This document shows positions 20,163-20,450 of a stretch of DNA of 20,450 bases, piece after piece (position 1 is the first letter of the stretch; each line of letters begins with the position of its first letter). The notes beneath the pieces are model-generated. The model saw only the letters and a program-made list of their open reading frames with translations, searched no databases and had not been told where the DNA came from. Position numbers and translations under genes: made by a program. This DNA is from Alectoria sarmentosa (Eukaryota; Ascomycota; Lecanoromycetes; Lecanorales; Parmeliaceae). Location of the stretch: the NCBI GenBank assembly GCA_009733775.1, contig WOGZ01000470.1:1-20450 (forward strand), given 5' to 3'.

Positions 20163-20450
20163 GATCATAAATTGAAATTCGCTAAAAGATTAAATAAAAA
20201 TGCATTATTTAAGAGTCGAATTTATTTATTATTAAATTATAAATTCGAATAAGTTAAGAAATATTTAAATGAACATTTGAGAAAAGAATTTATCGTATTT
20301 AATTATATTTTATTCGTTTCATTTGTTTTATTTGTTGAGAAATTAAATGAAGGTTTGCGATTTTATGTGAATTATCGAAAATTGAACGCTATTATCAAAA
20401 GAAATCGATATTTTATTTTATTAATAAATGAGATTTTAATAAAAATATAA
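20163..20450 (+). pseudogene. Ty3/gypsy reverse transcriptase N-terminal part, RIP-inactivated
   Basis: The frame starting at 20163 reads DHKLKF, then VKKYLNEHLRKEFI (after an in-frame TAA), FVLFVEKLNEGLRF, and YVNYRKLNAIIKRNRY near 20367-20414. This is the fingers/palm start of Ty3/gypsy RT (family pattern: DH..., L...L..GFI..S.SP..SPV.FV.KK.G.LR.CVDYR.LN..T..N.YPLP). The substitutions seen (Pro to Leu, Cys to Tyr, Asp to Asn, Thr to Ile, Ala to Val) are all C-to-T or G-to-A changes. The catalytic YxDD box would lie beyond the window edge. Confidence 0.88.

Larger units (their letters stand above)
17072..20450 (+). mobile_element. RIP-mutated Ty3/gypsy retrotransposon, 5' part (right copy)
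   Basis: Begins with the LTR terminus TGTTACGAGCGTATTTTACA. The first 2 kb are the inverted counterpart of 1-2028. A Gag-like stretch lies at 18721-18990 and reverse transcriptase at 20163-20450, where the window ends. LTR, gag, (protease) and RT order gives a plus-strand element. The LTR's inner end and primer-binding site are not recognisable after RIP. It is inserted in, or abuts, the copia element to its left; the bases before the LTR (AAATCAT) differ from those at the left copy. Confidence 0.8.

Overview
The window looks like nuclear DNA of a filamentous ascomycete (Pezizomycotina) whose repeats have gone through repeat-induced point mutation (RIP). Two extremely AT-rich blocks (about 1-7960 and 15045-20450, roughly 15-20% GC by eye) flank a 7-kb island of balanced composition. 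The species cannot be read from the sequence. Evidence for a fungus: short introns (51-56 nt) with CTAAC/CTGAC-type branch sites, fungal-type gene families, and retrotransposon proteins readable only through many TGA/TAA codons where Trp/Gln codons would be expected.

Left block. Bases 1-2028 are the 5' part (LTR start, leader, gag) of a Ty3/gypsy element on the minus strand. Bases 2029-7963 are unclassified AT-rich DNA carrying a strongly over-represented octamer, TATCGCAA (12 direct and 2 inverted exact copies between 3363 and 7477). The border of the block carries a three-unit 11-bp tandem repeat and a very GC-rich segment.

Gene island. A five-exon gene for the GPI-transamidase subunit PIG-U/Gab1/Cdc91 (8151-9634, +) converges on a single-exon gene for the histone N-alpha-acetyltransferase NatD/Naa40 (9668-10372, -), with 33 bp between the stop codons. 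Both look intact and are general housekeeping functions (GPI anchoring in the ER; N-terminal acetylation of H4/H2A). Behind Naa40 lies a pair of small TIR elements (10573-11056). Next come a decayed F-box-like gene (11528 to about 12446, +) and a decayed DHA1-type MFS transporter (14394-12809, -), both broken by frameshifts and stops. The rest of the island is intergenic.

Right block. A Ty1/copia element starts at 14956 with a short putative LTR (about 117 bp) and a recognisable RIP-mutated gag (15241-16080). At 17072 it is interrupted by a second copy of the same Ty3/gypsy element, on the plus strand, running into reverse transcriptase at the window's right edge. The two gypsy copies therefore point away from each other on either side of the island.

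I found no CRISPR array, tRNA, rRNA or obvious new multi-gene system. The observation least explained by known features is the recurring TATCGCAA octamer in the left block.
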